Source of the DNA: Candidatus Flavonifractor merdavium
Lineage (GTDB): Bacteria; Bacillota; Clostridia; Oscillospirales; Oscillospiraceae
Length of the DNA stretch: 64,000 nucleotides
Direction: 5' to 3'
Assembly: GCA_019119335.1 (NCBI GenBank)
Contig: DWXF01000011.1
Span: forward strand, 1-64,000
A model generated the notes under the pieces. The model had not been told where the DNA came from, ran no database searches, and saw only the letters and a program-made list of their open reading frames with translations. Below are positions 36,571 through 44,751 of this stretch, one piece after another; position 1 is the first letter of the stretch, and every line of letters starts with the position of its first letter. Made by a program: the position numbers and the translations under genes.

Positions 36571-37985
36571 TCTGGGAAACTGTCATCGGCCTGGAGACCC
36601 ACGTGGAATTGGCCACCAAGACGAAAATTTTCTGCTCCTGCACCACCGAATTCGGCGGGGCCCCCAACACCCACTGCTGCCCGGTGTGCATGGGTATGCC
36701 CGGCACCCTGCCGGTGCTCAACCAAAAGGTGGTGGAGCTGGCGGCCACGGCGGGTCTGGCCCTCAACTGTACCATCACCCCCGTCAGCCGGTTTGACCGG
36801 AAGAACTACTTCTACCCCGACCTGCCCAAGGCCTACCAGATCTCCCAGCTCTATCTGCCCATCGCCCGGGACGGGGCGGTGGACATCGGCGGCGGCAAGA
36901 CCATCCGCATTCACGAGCTGCACATGGAGGAGGACGCGGGCAAACTGGTCCACGACCCCTGGCTGGACCAGACCCTGGCGGACTACAACCGCTGCGGCGT
37001 GCCCCTCATCGAGATTGTCACCGAGCCCGACTTCCGCTCCGCCGAGGAGGTCATCGCCTACCTGGAGAAGCTGAAGGAGACCCTGCAATACCTGGGGGTG
37101 TCCGACTGCAAGATGCAGGAGGGCTCCCTCCGGTGCGACGTGAACCTGTCGGTGCGCCCGGCGGGCTCCACGGAGCTGGGTACCCGCACCGAGATGAAGA
37201 ACCTCAACTCCTTCAAGGCCATTTCCCGGGCCATTGTCTATGAGTCCAGACGGCAGATCGAGCTGCTGGAGGAGGGTAAGCGGGTGGTGCAGGAGACCCG
37301 CCGGTGGGACGAGAACAAGGACGCCACCTACGCCATGCGCTCCAAGGAGAACGCCCAGGACTACCGCTACTTCCCCGACCCCGATCTGCCGCCGGTGGAG
37401 CTGAGCCAGGAGTACCTGGACGGGCTGCGGACCGCCCTGCCCGAGCTGGCGGAGGCCAAGCGGGCCCGCTACCAGGCCCACTGGGGCCTGCCCGCCTATG
37501 ACACGGAAATGATCACCTCCCAAAAGGCACTGGCCGACTTTTTCGAGGCCCTGGTGGCCCTGGGCACCGATCCCAAGCAGGGAGCCAACTGGATCATGGG
37601 GGAGGTGCTGGGCCAGCTGTCCGCCCACGGCCTGGAGGCCAAGGATATGAAGCTCACCCCCGCCACGTTGGCCCGGCTTATCGCTTTGGTGAGGGAGGGC
37701 AAGGTCAACCGCAACACCGCCGTCAAGGTTTTTGAAGCGGTTTTTGAAACCGACGGCGATGTGGACGCCTATGTGAAGGAGCACGGCCTGGAGCAGGTGT
37801 CCGACACCGGACTGGTGGAGCAGGTGGTGGACCAGGTGCTCTCCGCCAATGAAAAATCCGTGGCTGACTTCAAAGCGGGCAAGGAAAAGGCCTTTGGCTT
37901 TTTGGTGGGCCAGGTTATGCGGCAATTAAAAGGCCAGGCGGCCCCGGCGGTGGTGAATCAGGTGCTGCGGGACCGGCTGGGCTGA
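36567..37985 (+). CDS. gatB: Asp/Glu-tRNA amidotransferase subunit B
   Basis: A 472-residue subunit that phosphorylates and amidates the Asp or Glu on mischarged tRNA. The WETVIGLETHVELATKTK start, the CSCTTEFGGAPNTHCCPVCMG zinc/Mg region (about 27-45) and NYFYPDLPK (about 82-90) are all typical. The C-terminal ~150 residues form the helical YqeY-like tail domain binding tRNA. It is the last gene of the T-box operon; no clear terminator is seen before spoVAC. Confidence 0.97.
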   Translation: MIWETVIGLETHVELATKTKIFCSCTTEFGGAPNTHCCPVCMGMPGTLPVLNQKVVELAATAGLALNCTITPVSRFDRKNYFYPDLPKAYQISQLYLPIARDGAVDIGGGKTIRIHELHMEEDAGKLVHDPWLDQTLADYNRCGVPLIEIVTEPDFRSAEEVIAYLEKLKETLQYLGVSDCKMQEGSLRCDVNLSVRPAGSTELGTRTEMKNLNSFKAISRAIVYESRRQIELLEEGKRVVQETRRWDENKDATYAMRSKENAQDYRYFPDPDLPPVELSQEYLDGLRTALPELAEAKRARYQAHWGLPAYDTEMITSQKALADFFEALVALGTDPKQGANWIMGEVLGQLSAHGLEAKDMKLTPATLARLIALVREGKVNRNTAVKVFEAVFETDGDVDAYVKEHGLEQVSDTGLVEQVVDQVLSANEKSVADFKAGKEKAFGFLVGQVMRQLKGQAAPAVVNQVLRDRLG

Positions 37986-37993
37986 CCGGAGCC

Positions 37994-38022
37994 GTATAGT
38001 TTTCCTGAAAAGGGGGAAAACT
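37994..38022 (+). promoter_or_regulatory. spoVAC: Candidate sigma-G/sigma-F promoter of spoVAC
   Basis: GTATA (37994-37998), 15-base spacer, GGGAAAACT (38014-38022), which fits the forespore pattern GGNNANANT fully. It lies about 22 bases before the start codon region, and spoVA genes are sigma-G dependent in Bacillus. Confidence 0.65.
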
Positions 38023-38044
38023 GCGGCAAAAGGGAGGGAACCGC

Positions 38045-38482
38045 ATGACCAATTCCGAATATCAACGCCTGGTGGATGCCAAGGCCAAGCCGTCCCCCAT
38101 GGCCAAAAACCTGCTGTGGGCCTTTCTGGTGGGTGGCGCCATCTCCACCCTGGGGCAGGGACTGCTGAATTTATATAAAGGATGGGGCCTGGACCAGGAT
38201 CAGGCGGGAACGGCGGTCTCTGTAACGCTGATTTTCCTGGCCGCCCTGTTTACCGGCCTGGGCTGGTTTGACAAGCTGGCCAAGCATGCCGGAGCGGGTA
38301 CCCTGGTACCCATCACCGGCTTTGCCAACGCGGTGGTGTCCCCCGCCCTGGAGTTTCGCAGCGAAGGCCTGGTGATGGGAGTGGGAGCCAAGCTGTTTGT
38401 CATCGCCGGTCCGGTGCTGGTATACGGCATCTCGGCCAGCGTGCTCTATGGCCTTTTGCTGGTTTTGTTTGGAGGAGGCTAA
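38045..38482 (+). CDS. spoVAC: Stage V sporulation protein AC
   Basis: A 145-residue membrane protein with about four helices. In spores it forms part of the channel that moves dipicolinic acid into the forespore and releases it at germination; SpoVAC of Bacillus behaves as a mechanosensitive channel. LVGGAISTLGQGL and GLGWFDKLAKHAGAGTLVPITGFANAV (about 74-96) are highly conserved in the family. GGGAGGGAACCGC precedes the ATG. The usual partners spoVAD and spoVAE are not next to it; a terminator follows and the next gene is a chemoreceptor. Confidence 0.94.
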   Translation: MTNSEYQRLVDAKAKPSPMAKNLLWAFLVGGAISTLGQGLLNLYKGWGLDQDQAGTAVSVTLIFLAALFTGLGWFDKLAKHAGAGTLVPITGFANAVVSPALEFRSEGLVMGVGAKLFVIAGPVLVYGISASVLYGLLLVLFGGG

Positions 38483-38500
38483 TCCGCCTCTTTTCTCTCC

Positions 38501-38552
38501 GGCGGAGCCGGGCAGAGTGAACATGACTCTGTCCGGCTCCGCCTTTCTTTTT
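38501..38552 (+). terminator. Terminator of spoVAC
   Basis: GGCGGAGCCGG (38501-38511) pairs with CCGGCTCCGCC (38533-38543), with an inner AGAGT/ACTCT stem, followed by TTTCTTTTT. Confidence 0.92.
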
Positions 38553-38558
38553 GTATAT

Positions 38559-38651
38559 AGTCAATTTACAGTAAGAAAAGGAAAAAAGTAGAAGTCAATT
38601 TATGAAGAATTATCAAGCAACTATTTCCTTTCCTGGGAAAAGAGCCGATAT
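38559..38651 (+). promoter_or_regulatory. AT-rich control region of the chemoreceptor gene
   Basis: Two copies of the 10-mer AGTCAATTTA (38559-38568 and 38593-38602) lie 34 bases apart. GCCGATAT at 38644-38651 equals the -10 box of flagellar sigma-D/sigma-28 promoters, but a matching -35 (TAAA) at the right distance is missing. Chemoreceptors are often sigma-D genes. Confidence 0.4.
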
Positions 38652-38709
38652 ATAGAATAGAGAGCCTGCTGCGCCAAAAGGATACAGGGATGAAAGTGAG
38701 GGATGTGAC

Positions 38710-40836
38710 ATGAAAATGAGAGAGACGAGAGCAAGCGCCGCCCATAACAATGTCAAGTTTGGTATTGTGCCAAAGCTATTGTTGGGGATTCTGATACCAC
38801 TGTTTGTGGTATTGATTATTATGGGTATCTTTTTAGGCATTCAGGGTTCTGGAACCATCAATGAGGTCATGAGTTCTGAACTGGACGAAGGCACAAACGC
38901 CGCAGCCTATGAGGTAAACGGCTTTTTTGAACGCTATTACGGAATTACCGAGTGTCTGGCGGCCACCCAGATCGTTCAGGACACGGTGATGGAGGATACC
39001 CAGGGAGACATTACCACCGGCGCGCTGTATAACAGCCTGCTGAAGACGCTGTCACTGATCCAGGGGGACAATCAGGAGGATATGGCCTATCTCTGGATCT
39101 GTAAGTTCAAAACCGGAGAGCTTCTGCAAAATGACGCCCGGGTTTATGGTCCGGCAGACCTGGACTATTCCACCCGGGAGTGGTATACCCTGGTGATGGA
39201 GAAGCAGGGGAGTGCCGCCACGGGGGCCTATGTCAGCGCCAACAATGACGGCCAGCTGGTAACGGTGGCCAGCCCTGTCTTTGTCAATGGTCAGATACAG
39301 GGTATTGTGGGTCTGGACCTGAAGCTGGATACGCTGGACGATATGCTGGCCGACGTCAAGGTGGGCAACACCGGCTATATTACCCTGTATGATTCCAATG
39401 GGCAGATTCTGTTCCATCCGGACAGCTCTCTGGTCGGCATCAATGCTACCGACGCCAATTACTCCTCCAATATGCTCAGCGCCATTGTGAACAAGGAGAA
39501 TCACGGCGCCATGCCCTATACCCGCAGCGGGACCCCGTATTATGGCAGCACCACCTCCATCGACTCTGTCGGCTATACCATGCTGGGCGTTATGCCGGAG
39601 GCGGAGTATGTCTCATACACCAACGGCATTCTCCGCATTCTGGTTGTGGGTATTGTGACATGTGCTGTGCTGCTGGCGGCTATCTGCGTGTTTATCGCCC
39701 TGTCCATTACCCGCCCGCTGAAGCGGCTGGACGCGGCGGTGAGCCAGCTGGCCGACGGCGAGCTGAATGTGACGGTGGAGACCCGGGGCCGGGACGAGGT
39801 CAGCGAGCTGGGCGGAAACGTGGCCCGTATTGTGGACCGTCTGAAGGAGTACATAGATTACATCAACGAGGTTTCCGACGTGCTGCTGCAGATTGGAGAG
39901 GGCAATCTGGCCTTCACCCTGCACCAGGATTATGTGGGCGAGTTCTCCAAGATCAAGGACGCGCTGCTGCATATTCAGGGGAACTTGACAGAGACCATGC
40001 TCTCCATTGCCCAGTCGGCGGACCAGGTGAACGCCGGGGCGGAGCAGATTGCCAGCGGCGCCCAGGCGCTGGCCCAGGGAGCCACTGAGCAGGCGTCCTC
40101 CGTTCAGGAACTGTCCTCCGCCGTCCAGGAGCTGTCCGGGCAGGCCACTGATGAGGCCAATAAGGCTGTGGAGGCCGGGGAATTCCTGATGAAGATCCAG
40201 GGCGAGGTGGAGAAGAGCAACGAGCAGATGGCGCTGATGCGCAAAGCCATGGAGGATATCAGCGTCCAGTCCAGCGCCATCCGCGGCATCATCAAGACCA
40301 TTGACGACATTGCTTTCCAGACCAACATCCTGGCGCTGAACGCCGCCGTGGAGGCGGCCCGGGCCGGCTCGGCCGGGAAGGGATTTGCGGTGGTGGCGGA
40401 TGAAGTGCGCAATCTGGCGGGCAAGAGCGCCGAGGCGGCCAAGAAGACCAACGAGCTGATTGAGAACTCCGTCAACGCCGTCAAGCATGGCGAGGAACTG
40501 ACCCAGACCACCGCCGACAGCCTGTCTGTGGTGGCGGACGGCACCCATCAGATCGTGAATACCATCCATGGTGTGGCGGAGGCCTACCGTTCCCAGGCTC
40601 ACCGGCTGACGGAGATTGCCAGCGGTGTGGACCAGATCTCCAATGTGGTGCAGACCAACTCGGCCACGGCGGAGCAGAGCGCGGCCGCCAGTGAGGAGTT
40701 GTCCGGCCAGGCCGGCATGATGCGGGAGCAGGTGGCCCACTTCAGGTTTGAGAAGTCTGGCGGATACACTGCCCCCATGTCCCACAGCAGTATGCCGGAG
40801 CAGGATGAGTTTACAACGGACTTCAGTAAGTATTGA
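38710..40836 (+). CDS. Methyl-accepting chemotaxis protein with extracellular dCache-type sensor
   Basis: A 708-residue chemoreceptor: membrane helix 1 at about 21-45, a ~250-residue extracellular sensor resembling dCache_1 (YSTREWYTL and [19 protein letters not shown] segments, about 155-240), helix 2 at about 302-326, a HAMP domain (about 327-380), and a cytoplasmic signalling domain with the conserved hairpin tip [20 protein letters not shown] (about 538-557). It would signal through CheA/CheW to flagella; no other chemotaxis gene is in the window. The first ~100 bases are noticeably more AT-rich than the surroundings. The ligand is unknown. Confidence 0.94.
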   Translation: MKMRETRASAAHNNVKFGIVPKLLLGILIPLFVVLIIMGIFLGIQGSGTINEVMSSELDEGTNAAAYEVNGFFERYYGITECLAATQIVQDTVMEDTQGDITTGALYNSLLKTLSLIQGDNQEDMAYLWICKFKTGELLQNDARVYGPADLDYSTREWYTLVMEKQGSAATGAYVSANNDGQLVTVASPVFVNGQIQGIVGLDLKLDTLDDMLADVKVGNTGYITLYDSNGQILFHPDSSLVGINATDANYSSNMLSAIVNKENHGAMPYTRSGTPYYGSTTSIDSVGYTMLGVMPEAEYVSYTNGILRILVVGIVTCAVLLAAICVFIALSITRPLKRLDAAVSQLADGELNVTVETRGRDEVSELGGNVARIVDRLKEYIDYINEVSDVLLQIGEGNLAFTLHQDYVGEFSKIKDALLHIQGNLTETMLSIAQSADQVNAGAEQIASGAQALAQGATEQASSVQELSSAVQELSGQATDEANKAVEAGEFLMKIQGEVEKSNEQMALMRKAMEDISVQSSAIRGIIKTIDDIAFQTNILALNAAVEAARAGSAGKGFAVVADEVRNLAGKSAEAAKKTNELIENSVNAVKHGEELTQTTADSLSVVADGTHQIVNTIHGVAEAYRSQAHRLTEIASGVDQISNVVQTNSATAEQSAAASEELSGQAGMMREQVAHFRFEKSGGYTAPMSHSSMPEQDEFTTDFSKY

Positions 40837-40846
40837 CAGGCAAAAG

Positions 40847-40884
40847 AAAAGGATGCGCCGCGGCTTGCGGCGCATCCTTTTTAT
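40847..40884. terminator. Bidirectional terminator after the chemoreceptor
   Basis: AAAAGGATGCGCCGC and its complement around a 5-base loop, with T-runs on both strands; it also serves the converging membrane-protein gene. Confidence 0.9.
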
Positions 40885-40897
40885 TCTGTCAAAAAAT

Positions 40898-42928
40898 TTA
40901 TTCGGCAGGGGGCTGGTATTGCTGAGCATAGTCGGGATAGAGAGATACCAGCGTGTCTGAAATAGCCTGGTACTCCTCCCGGGTGATGTCCCGGGTCCGC
41001 TCATAGACGTAGACGGTGACTCCATCCTCCAGGGGGAAGGACTGGTCCAGCTGCCGGTAGGCGGTGCCGATCCCCGTGCCGTCCAGCACCGGCTGGGCCA
41101 GCACGGTGAGGATGTGCTGGTTATCCGCTCCCAGATGGGTCTGCACCGGGTCGGCCACGATCAGGTAGTCGGCGGTGAGCGCGTTCCAGGAGAATCCGTC
41201 CCGTTTGTCCACCGTGGCGAAATAGATTATGGAGGTGGCGGGCCCACCGGACTGGGGGATATTCAAAGAGCGCAGGGTGTTGTCATAGATGCTGGAATTA
41301 AAGGTAAAGGACGAGGCCAGCACCGCCGCGGTCTTTTGTTCCTCCGCTGAAAGACTGTCAACGTATACCCGCAGGGCCACCAGCTGGGCCAGGTCGGTGC
41401 GATGGCCGGGTACGTAGGTGAAGGCGGGCAGGGGGTCGGGTACGGCGATTTCCGAGGGGTGGGAGGGCTGGGGCCGGGGCAGGAAGGAACTGCCCAGTGT
41501 ACACAGGGCCAGCGCCCAGGGCACCCACCGGACAGAACGCCGCTCCGGCAGAAGCTCCATGCCGCCGGCCAGAGCGAAGCAGAAGGCGGGCAGATAGAGC
41601 AGCAGATGCTGCTGGCCGTGGGACTGGATCCGGGTGAAGAGGAACAGGCACAGCGCCGGCTGGCACAGGCACAGCAGGGCGCCGTACCGGCTTTTTGACC
41701 GCAGCAGCAGGAACACCACGCACACCAGAGCCACCGCCATCATCACATAGCCGTAGTAGCGGCACAGCATCACCAGGTCGATCCACCGGCCCTGGTCATA
41801 GGCGGAGTAGGTGTCGGCGTAGTTGGCGGACAGGACCTGGCTCACCACAAAGCTCTGACCGAAGAAAAGGCTGAAGCCCACCCCGGTCACCGCCATGGTC
41901 AGGAAGGATTTCCACTGGCTCCGCCGGATCAACAGGGCCAGAAAGGCCGCGATGCCGAAGGACACGGTGAAGAAGAAAAAGTACCGCCGCAGCAGGAACA
42001 CCAGGGTGAGCAGCCCGCCGGTAAGGATGCCCCGGGCGGCCTGGGGCCGGGATTCATCCGTGTAAATCAGGAAGGCCCAGATCCCCGCCCCGGCGGCGGC
42101 CACATCCACAAAGCCGGTGAGGGCGGTGTAGAGCAGCATGGGGGTGGCGCAGCACAGCAAAATGCCGCCGTATTTACTCCTGAGGCCCAGCACCAGCATG
42201 CCCAGCAGGGCGGGCAGTACGTAGAGATTCACCGTGGCGAACAGGAATACATACCGGTTGGTGCCCAGCACCCGCATCACCAGGGACAGGGGGAAGGAGA
42301 GCAGGTAGTTGTATTCCTGGGTGATGACGCTCTCCACCACCAGCCGCAGCTGCCCGAGGCCCAGACTCTGCCCGGCCAGCATGGTGCTGGAGCTCCAGTA
42401 GATGTTGGTGTCCCAGTAATATACCGTGGCGGTGCCGGTACAGTACAGGGCGGTGATGATGTTGACCACCAGAGCCACCGCCAGAAAGACGGTGCCCCGG
42501 GGCATGGGCAGCTTGCCGAAAGACCGGCCCGCCCAAAGCAAGGCCAGCACCACGCAGGCGAAGAACAGTCCGCTGCCTACGCCGCACAGCAGCCGGAAGA
42601 GGGGGCCGCCAATGGCCATGTCTCCCACGGAGAACAGCTGATAGCTGGTGTCCAGAGCCATGCCGGGCACGAAGGCGACCACCGCTGCCAGGGCGGTTTT
42701 CCAGGTGGGTCCGAAGGGGAGGAGGAAACGCCGCGGGATCTCCAGCCGCCACCCCACCAGCAAAGCTGTCCCCGTCAGAAGGAACGCCAGGATGGGAATA
42801 GCCAGGCTGGGCAAGCGGCCGTACAGCAGAGCCCACAGCCGCACCAGGGTCAGGCCCGACAAACAGACCCAGGCCCCTCCCCAGACCAGGCACGGGAGGG
42901 GCCGGAATAAAACAGTATGCCGTTTCAT
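40898..42928 (-). CDS. Polytopic membrane protein, probable GT-C-fold glycosyltransferase
   Basis: A 676-residue protein with about 12-13 helices over the first ~480 residues, then a ~190-residue outer domain. The first large loop holds YYWDTNIYWSS (about residues 168-178). An acidic residue there is the catalytic position of GT-C enzymes such as those of families GT39/GT83, which use lipid-linked sugars. No closer family is recognisable. Its ATG overlaps the HIT-protein stop by one base (TGATG), so the two are translationally coupled. It could decorate a surface polymer or protein; this is inference. Confidence 0.65.
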   Translation of the reverse strand: MKRHTVLFRPLPCLVWGGAWVCLSGLTLVRLWALLYGRLPSLAIPILAFLLTGTALLVGWRLEIPRRFLLPFGPTWKTALAAVVAFVPGMALDTSYQLFSVGDMAIGGPLFRLLCGVGSGLFFACVVLALLWAGRSFGKLPMPRGTVFLAVALVVNIITALYCTGTATVYYWDTNIYWSSSTMLAGQSLGLGQLRLVVESVITQEYNYLLSFPLSLVMRVLGTNRYVFLFATVNLYVLPALLGMLVLGLRSKYGGILLCCATPMLLYTALTGFVDVAAAGAGIWAFLIYTDESRPQAARGILTGGLLTLVFLLRRYFFFFTVSFGIAAFLALLIRRSQWKSFLTMAVTGVGFSLFFGQSFVVSQVLSANYADTYSAYDQGRWIDLVMLCRYYGYVMMAVALVCVVFLLLRSKSRYGALLCLCQPALCLFLFTRIQSHGQQHLLLYLPAFCFALAGGMELLPERRSVRWVPWALALCTLGSSFLPRPQPSHPSEIAVPDPLPAFTYVPGHRTDLAQLVALRVYVDSLSAEEQKTAAVLASSFTFNSSIYDNTLRSLNIPQSGGPATSIIYFATVDKRDGFSWNALTADYLIVADPVQTHLGADNQHILTVLAQPVLDGTGIGTAYRQLDQSFPLEDGVTVYVYERTRDITREEYQAISDTLVSLYPDYAQQYQPPAE

Positions 42929-43266
42929 CAGCCGGGAGGCCAGGTCATATCCCGTCCGGCCAGGACGTGGAAATGGAGATGGGCCACGGACTGACCCGCC
43001 TGGGCGCCGCAGTTGGATACCACCCGGAAATCGGTAATGCCCATTTCCCGGGTCACCTGGGCGATGACCTCAAAGGCGTGGGCCACCACAGCGGAGTTCT
43101 CCGCCGTGATCTCCCCGCAGGAGCCGATGTGGGCCTTGGGAATCACCAGAAAATGGGTGGGCGCCTGGGGGTCGATGTCATAAAAAGCGTAGACCAGCTC
43201 GTCCTCGTAGACCTTGTTGGACGGGATCTCGCCCGCCGCGATCTTGCAGAACAGACAATCGCTCAT
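42928..43266 (-). CDS. HIT family (histidine triad) nucleotide-binding protein
   Basis: A 112-residue HINT-type hydrolase acting on nucleotidyl phosphoramidates or aminoacyl-AMP. The triad HLHFHVL is at about residues 97-103. CLFCKIAAGEIPSNKVYED at the start is typical, with two Cys of the zinc-like site. AAAGGAGGCAGCTT precedes ATG 43266. It is followed without gap by the large membrane protein. Confidence 0.95.
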   Translation of the reverse strand: MSDCLFCKIAAGEIPSNKVYEDELVYAFYDIDPQAPTHFLVIPKAHIGSCGEITAENSAVVAHAFEVIAQVTREMGITDFRVVSNCGAQAGQSVAHLHFHVLAGRDMTWPPG

Positions 43267-43315
43267 AAGCTGCCTCCTTTGTACAGGATGGGGGGTAAAA
43301 AGCCCCGCTATTTCT

Positions 43316-43344
43316 ATTCTATACCAAAGCCGGACAAAGGGCAA
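43316..43344 (-). promoter_or_regulatory. Promoter of the HIT / membrane glycosyltransferase pair
   Basis: Minus-strand TTGCCC (43344-43339), 17-base spacer, TAGAAT (43321-43316). Confidence 0.6.
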
Positions 43345-43389
43345 GAGCTTAGCACAAAAGAAAAAATAAGTAATTTCACACAAAAGCTA

Positions 43390-43418
43390 TTGACAAATGA
43401 TAGGGCTGGTAGTACAAT
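43390..43418 (+). promoter_or_regulatory. Strong promoter of the candidate structured RNA
   Basis: Perfect TTGACA (43390-43395), 17-base spacer, TACAAT (43413-43418). No gene follows on this strand for 1.5 kb, so it points at a non-coding transcript starting near 43425. Confidence 0.75.
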
Positions 43419-43424
43419 ATAGCC

Positions 43425-43935
43425 AGAAAGAAAGAGAAAGAGGTGTTCCCAATGTACTAGGAAGACTCAGTTCCCAAAAGAGGAAAGAGATCGCTCAACT
43501 CAGCCAAGGAAGCCGATGAGCCAACCTTACTGAGCAGGCAAGCGCAAGAGCTCGGGAGGTGGAGCCAGAGGGTAGCTTGCAAGAGGAGAAAGCAGATCCG
43601 GATACTCGGAGGGAAATGAGACATCCCGCTTCGCATCTCAATCTTTTTCATGCCGGGCCGCGGCAATCGGTAGCATCTGAAACTCCAGTTTCCCACATGT
43701 TCCCAACTCGTTCAATGAAGTGAAGCGCACCAAAGGATGACCTCTGACGCGAAGTTTGCTGAAGACGGAACCAAGTGCCAATGCGTTGTGAGAAAGCGAG
43801 ATCCATGGCAGTTTCGAAAAACCGAACCAAAGCACGGCAAATCTGCAGAAAGTAAGAGGTAGTAAAAGTGATTGAACCCCAGGTCGAAAAGTAGCCCCCC
43901 GGTCACGTTGGATGGCCGGGGGGTTGTGCTATGTC
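43425..43935 (+). ncRNA. Candidate structured non-coding RNA, about 500 bases, unidentified
   Basis: No plausible protein is encoded here on either strand, and base composition is clearly lower in GC than the flanking genes. The element starts at a near-consensus promoter. Many local helices can be drawn: CTCAG/CTGAG (43466, 43530) enclosing GCTCA/TGAGC (43493, 43517); GCAAGC/GCTTGC (43538, 43575) enclosing GCTC/GAGC; TGAGA/TCTCA (43617, 43636); TGCCG/CGGCA (43651, 43661); GAAAC/GTTTC (43679, 43688); and GCAG/CTGC (43808, 43843) enclosing TTCG/CGAA. The 8-mer GTTCCCAA occurs three times (43445, 43470, 43699). It does not match RNase P, tmRNA, SRP or 6S RNA landmarks. Large RNAs such as ROOL, GOLLD, OLE or raiA are possible relatives; I cannot test this. 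Confidence 0.55.
43893..43925 (-). terminator. Hairpin downstream of the HD-domain gene
   Basis: CCCCCCGG (43895-43902) pairs with CCGGGGGG (43916-43923) around a 13-base loop. On the minus strand it follows the HD gene and is trailed by CTACTTTTC; on the plus strand it could end the candidate RNA, although only TT follows directly. Confidence 0.6.
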
Positions 43936-43948
43936 TATGGGGTTTTTC

Positions 43949-44611
43949 TTATAAAAGCGTCAGACCGTTGATATCCAGCTTAAAGGTGAGCTTGAGGTAC
44001 TCCGCCGCCCGGCGGCACAGCAGCATCCGCTCCAGGAAGATCTCGAAGTAGTCCATCACGGCGCAGAACTCGGTGTTGATGGACAGGGAGAGGGTGATGG
44101 TGCGTTGCTCCGGGTCCAGGGTCAGTTCGGACCGCTCGGCGGCGTAATTCACCCGGTCGTGGATGTCAAAGCTCTTGTGGTCCTTATTGCGCACCCGGCT
44201 GCGGCGCACATCGGTTTTGTCAGCCAGGATCAGGGCGGCGGCCACCGGATTGACAGGGAAGGCGGTGGGGTCATCGTGATGGCCGATGGCGGTGATGACA
44301 GCGGCCACATCCGCCGGGGGCATGCCCATCTTGTCCAGAATCCGGAAGGCCATCACCGCGCCGGTCTCGGCGTGGTCGTGCCGGTTGACCACGTTGCCGA
44401 TGTCGTGCATGAATGCGGCAATGCGGGAGAGCTCCTGCTCCTGCTGGCTGTACCCCAGCTCGCTGAGGATATGGGCGGCCAGGTGGGCGCAGCGGGTGAC
44501 GTGGGCGAAGCTGTGTTCGGTGAAGCCCAGAGCGGACAGGGACTGGTCGGCCTGCGTGATGTAGGTGCGGATCTCCTCCGACTGGCGCACCATGTCATAG
44601 GTAATGTGCAA
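43949..44611 (-). CDS. HD-domain phosphohydrolase
   Basis: A 220-residue soluble protein. The HD metal site is formed by His in SFAHVTRCAHL (about 34), HD in AAFMHDIGN (about 68-69), His residues in NRHDHAE and GHHDDP (about 77-110), and Asp in LADKTD. This is the arrangement of HD/HDIG hydrolases that cleave phosphate monoesters or cyclic nucleotides; the substrate is unknown. The last ~90 residues form a separate C-terminal part. The start is a TTG at 44611 with GGAGGGG eight bases upstream; no ATG fits. It converges on the candidate RNA. Confidence 0.85.
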   Translation of the reverse strand: MHITYDMVRQSEEIRTYITQADQSLSALGFTEHSFAHVTRCAHLAAHILSELGYSQQEQELSRIAAFMHDIGNVVNRHDHAETGAVMAFRILDKMGMPPADVAAVITAIGHHDDPTAFPVNPVAAALILADKTDVRRSRVRNKDHKSFDIHDRVNYAAERSELTLDPEQRTITLSLSINTEFCAVMDYFEIFLERMLLCRRAAEYLKLTFKLDINGLTLL

Positions 44612-44648
44612 GGAATGCCCCTCCTTTAATAGACGGTTTACAGCCTAT

Positions 44649-44677
44649 ATGATAGCCAAGCGGGCGTCATTTTGCAA
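44649..44677 (-). promoter_or_regulatory. Promoter of the HD-domain gene
   Basis: Minus-strand TTGCAA (44677-44672), 17-base spacer, TATCAT (44654-44649). Confidence 0.6.
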
Positions 44678-44716
44678 CTGCTTTTCTCTTTCCGTTTTTA
44701 ACGGAAAAAAGAAGAC

Positions 44717-44745
44717 TTGCCAAATTTCCGCCGAGCCCGTATAAT
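44717..44745 (+). promoter_or_regulatory. Promoter of the lar operon
   Basis: TTGCCA (44717-44722), 17-base spacer, perfect TATAAT (44740-44745), about 170 bases before larE. Confidence 0.8.
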
Positions 44746-44751
44746 AAACCA

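Noticed and set aside
43457..43906. Several overlapping 60-80-codon frames on the minus strand
   Set aside because: No ribosome sites, no conserved motif, mutually overlapping frames, and a plus-strand promoter drives the region. If annotated in relatives they would be spurious proteins over the candidate RNA.
43425..43935. RNase P RNA, tmRNA, SRP RNA or 6S RNA
   Set aside because: None of their conserved segments could be found, there is no tRNA-like end, and the overall layout differs.
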